Below the pieces are notes generated by a model. The model had not been told where the DNA came from. It worked only from the letters and a program-made list of their open reading frames with translations, and did no database searches. The translations under genes and the position numbers were made by a program. A stretch of 5,955 nucleotides of DNA from positions 1 to 5,955 of the forward strand of contig JASHVU010000171.1 of the NCBI GenBank assembly GCA_030044455.1, read 5' to 3'. The DNA is from Acidobacteriaceae bacterium. GTDB lineage: Bacteria > Acidobacteriota > Terriglobia > Terriglobales > Acidobacteriaceae. The first letter of the stretch is position 1; the number at the start of each line of letters is the position of its first letter. This document shows, piece after piece, positions 5,869 to 5,955 of this stretch.

Positions 5869-5954
5869 TGAACTCGTCGGAAGAGTGCGAAATTGGCGTG
5901 ACTCCGGTTAGGCGGTCAGCCGTCCAGAATTCGAGTTCTGGCTCGGTGAATGAA
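5868..5954 (+). CDS. Possible 5' end of a gene leaving the window
   Basis: ATG 5868 opens a frame of 29 codons (MNSSEECEIGVTPVRRSAVQ...) that is still open at the right edge. It overlaps the stop of the possible small ORF by one base, and GGAAGAG, the nearest purine run, lies inside the frame rather than before it, so initiation would depend on coupling. No family is recognisable from this fragment, which also contains a six-pair hairpin (CCAGAA 5924-5929 with TTCTGG 5936-5941). Confidence 0.2.
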   Translation, partial: MNSSEECEIGVTPVRRSAVQNSSSGSVNE

Positions 5955-5955
5955 T

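Noticed and set aside
5908..5941. tRNA-like 3' half with a T-arm-like hairpin (CCAGAA TTCGAG TTCTGG)
   Set aside because: The stem is six pairs with a six-base loop instead of five with seven, and no acceptor, D or anticodon arms can be found upstream.

Overview
The window looks like a piece of chromosome from a soil-type bacterium, most likely an acidobacterium (Acidobacteriota). This is inferred from three things: a secreted protein with the 'GTWK..RAKS.F' start that is common in that phylum, a large 7TM-plus-PP2C phosphatase of a type abundant there, and the N-terminus of a SRAP gene in a form I associate with the group. The assignment is a judgement from memory, not a computed one. All supported genes are on the + strand.

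Layout. Positions 2-373 hold the 3' end of an unrecognised gene whose product has an Ala/Lys-rich helix and an acidic tail. A 158-bp gap (374-531) carries four copies of CTTGAG in alternating orientation, two of which form a long inverted repeat. Then comes the clearest system in the window, a DarT-DarG toxin-antitoxin pair: darT (532-1170), a DNA ADP-ribosyltransferase, and darG (1170-2249), a macrodomain DNA ADP-ribosylglycohydrolase antitoxin. They overlap by one base (TGATG). The key residues I can recognise look intact in both, so the pair is probably functional and may serve in phage defence.

Positions 2250-2989 contain no intact gene that I can support. Within this stretch, 2703-2838 is a probable remnant of a SRAP (YedK/HMCES-like) gene: the first 20 or so codons are well preserved, with a good ribosome binding site, and the frame then breaks. 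A secreted lipocalin-like small protein follows at 2990-3442. It is separated by a structured 190-bp spacer from a 660-residue membrane phosphatase (3634-5616) with an extracytoplasmic beta-rich domain, seven membrane helices and a cytoplasmic SpoIIE-type PP2C domain with all metal-binding aspartates.

The last 339 bp hold a run of hairpins, including a perfect 16-bp palindrome. After it come a possible 45-codon ORF and a second ORF that overlaps it by one base and leaves the window.

How the parts work together: DarT modifies DNA bases and DarG reverses the modification and binds the toxin, so these two form one unit. The phosphatase and the secreted protein appear independent of it. The SRAP remnant would also have been a DNA-damage protein, but it is dead here. 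No wholly new system is evident. The least explained signals are the CTTGAG repeats before darT and the structured region plus overlapping small ORFs at the right end.
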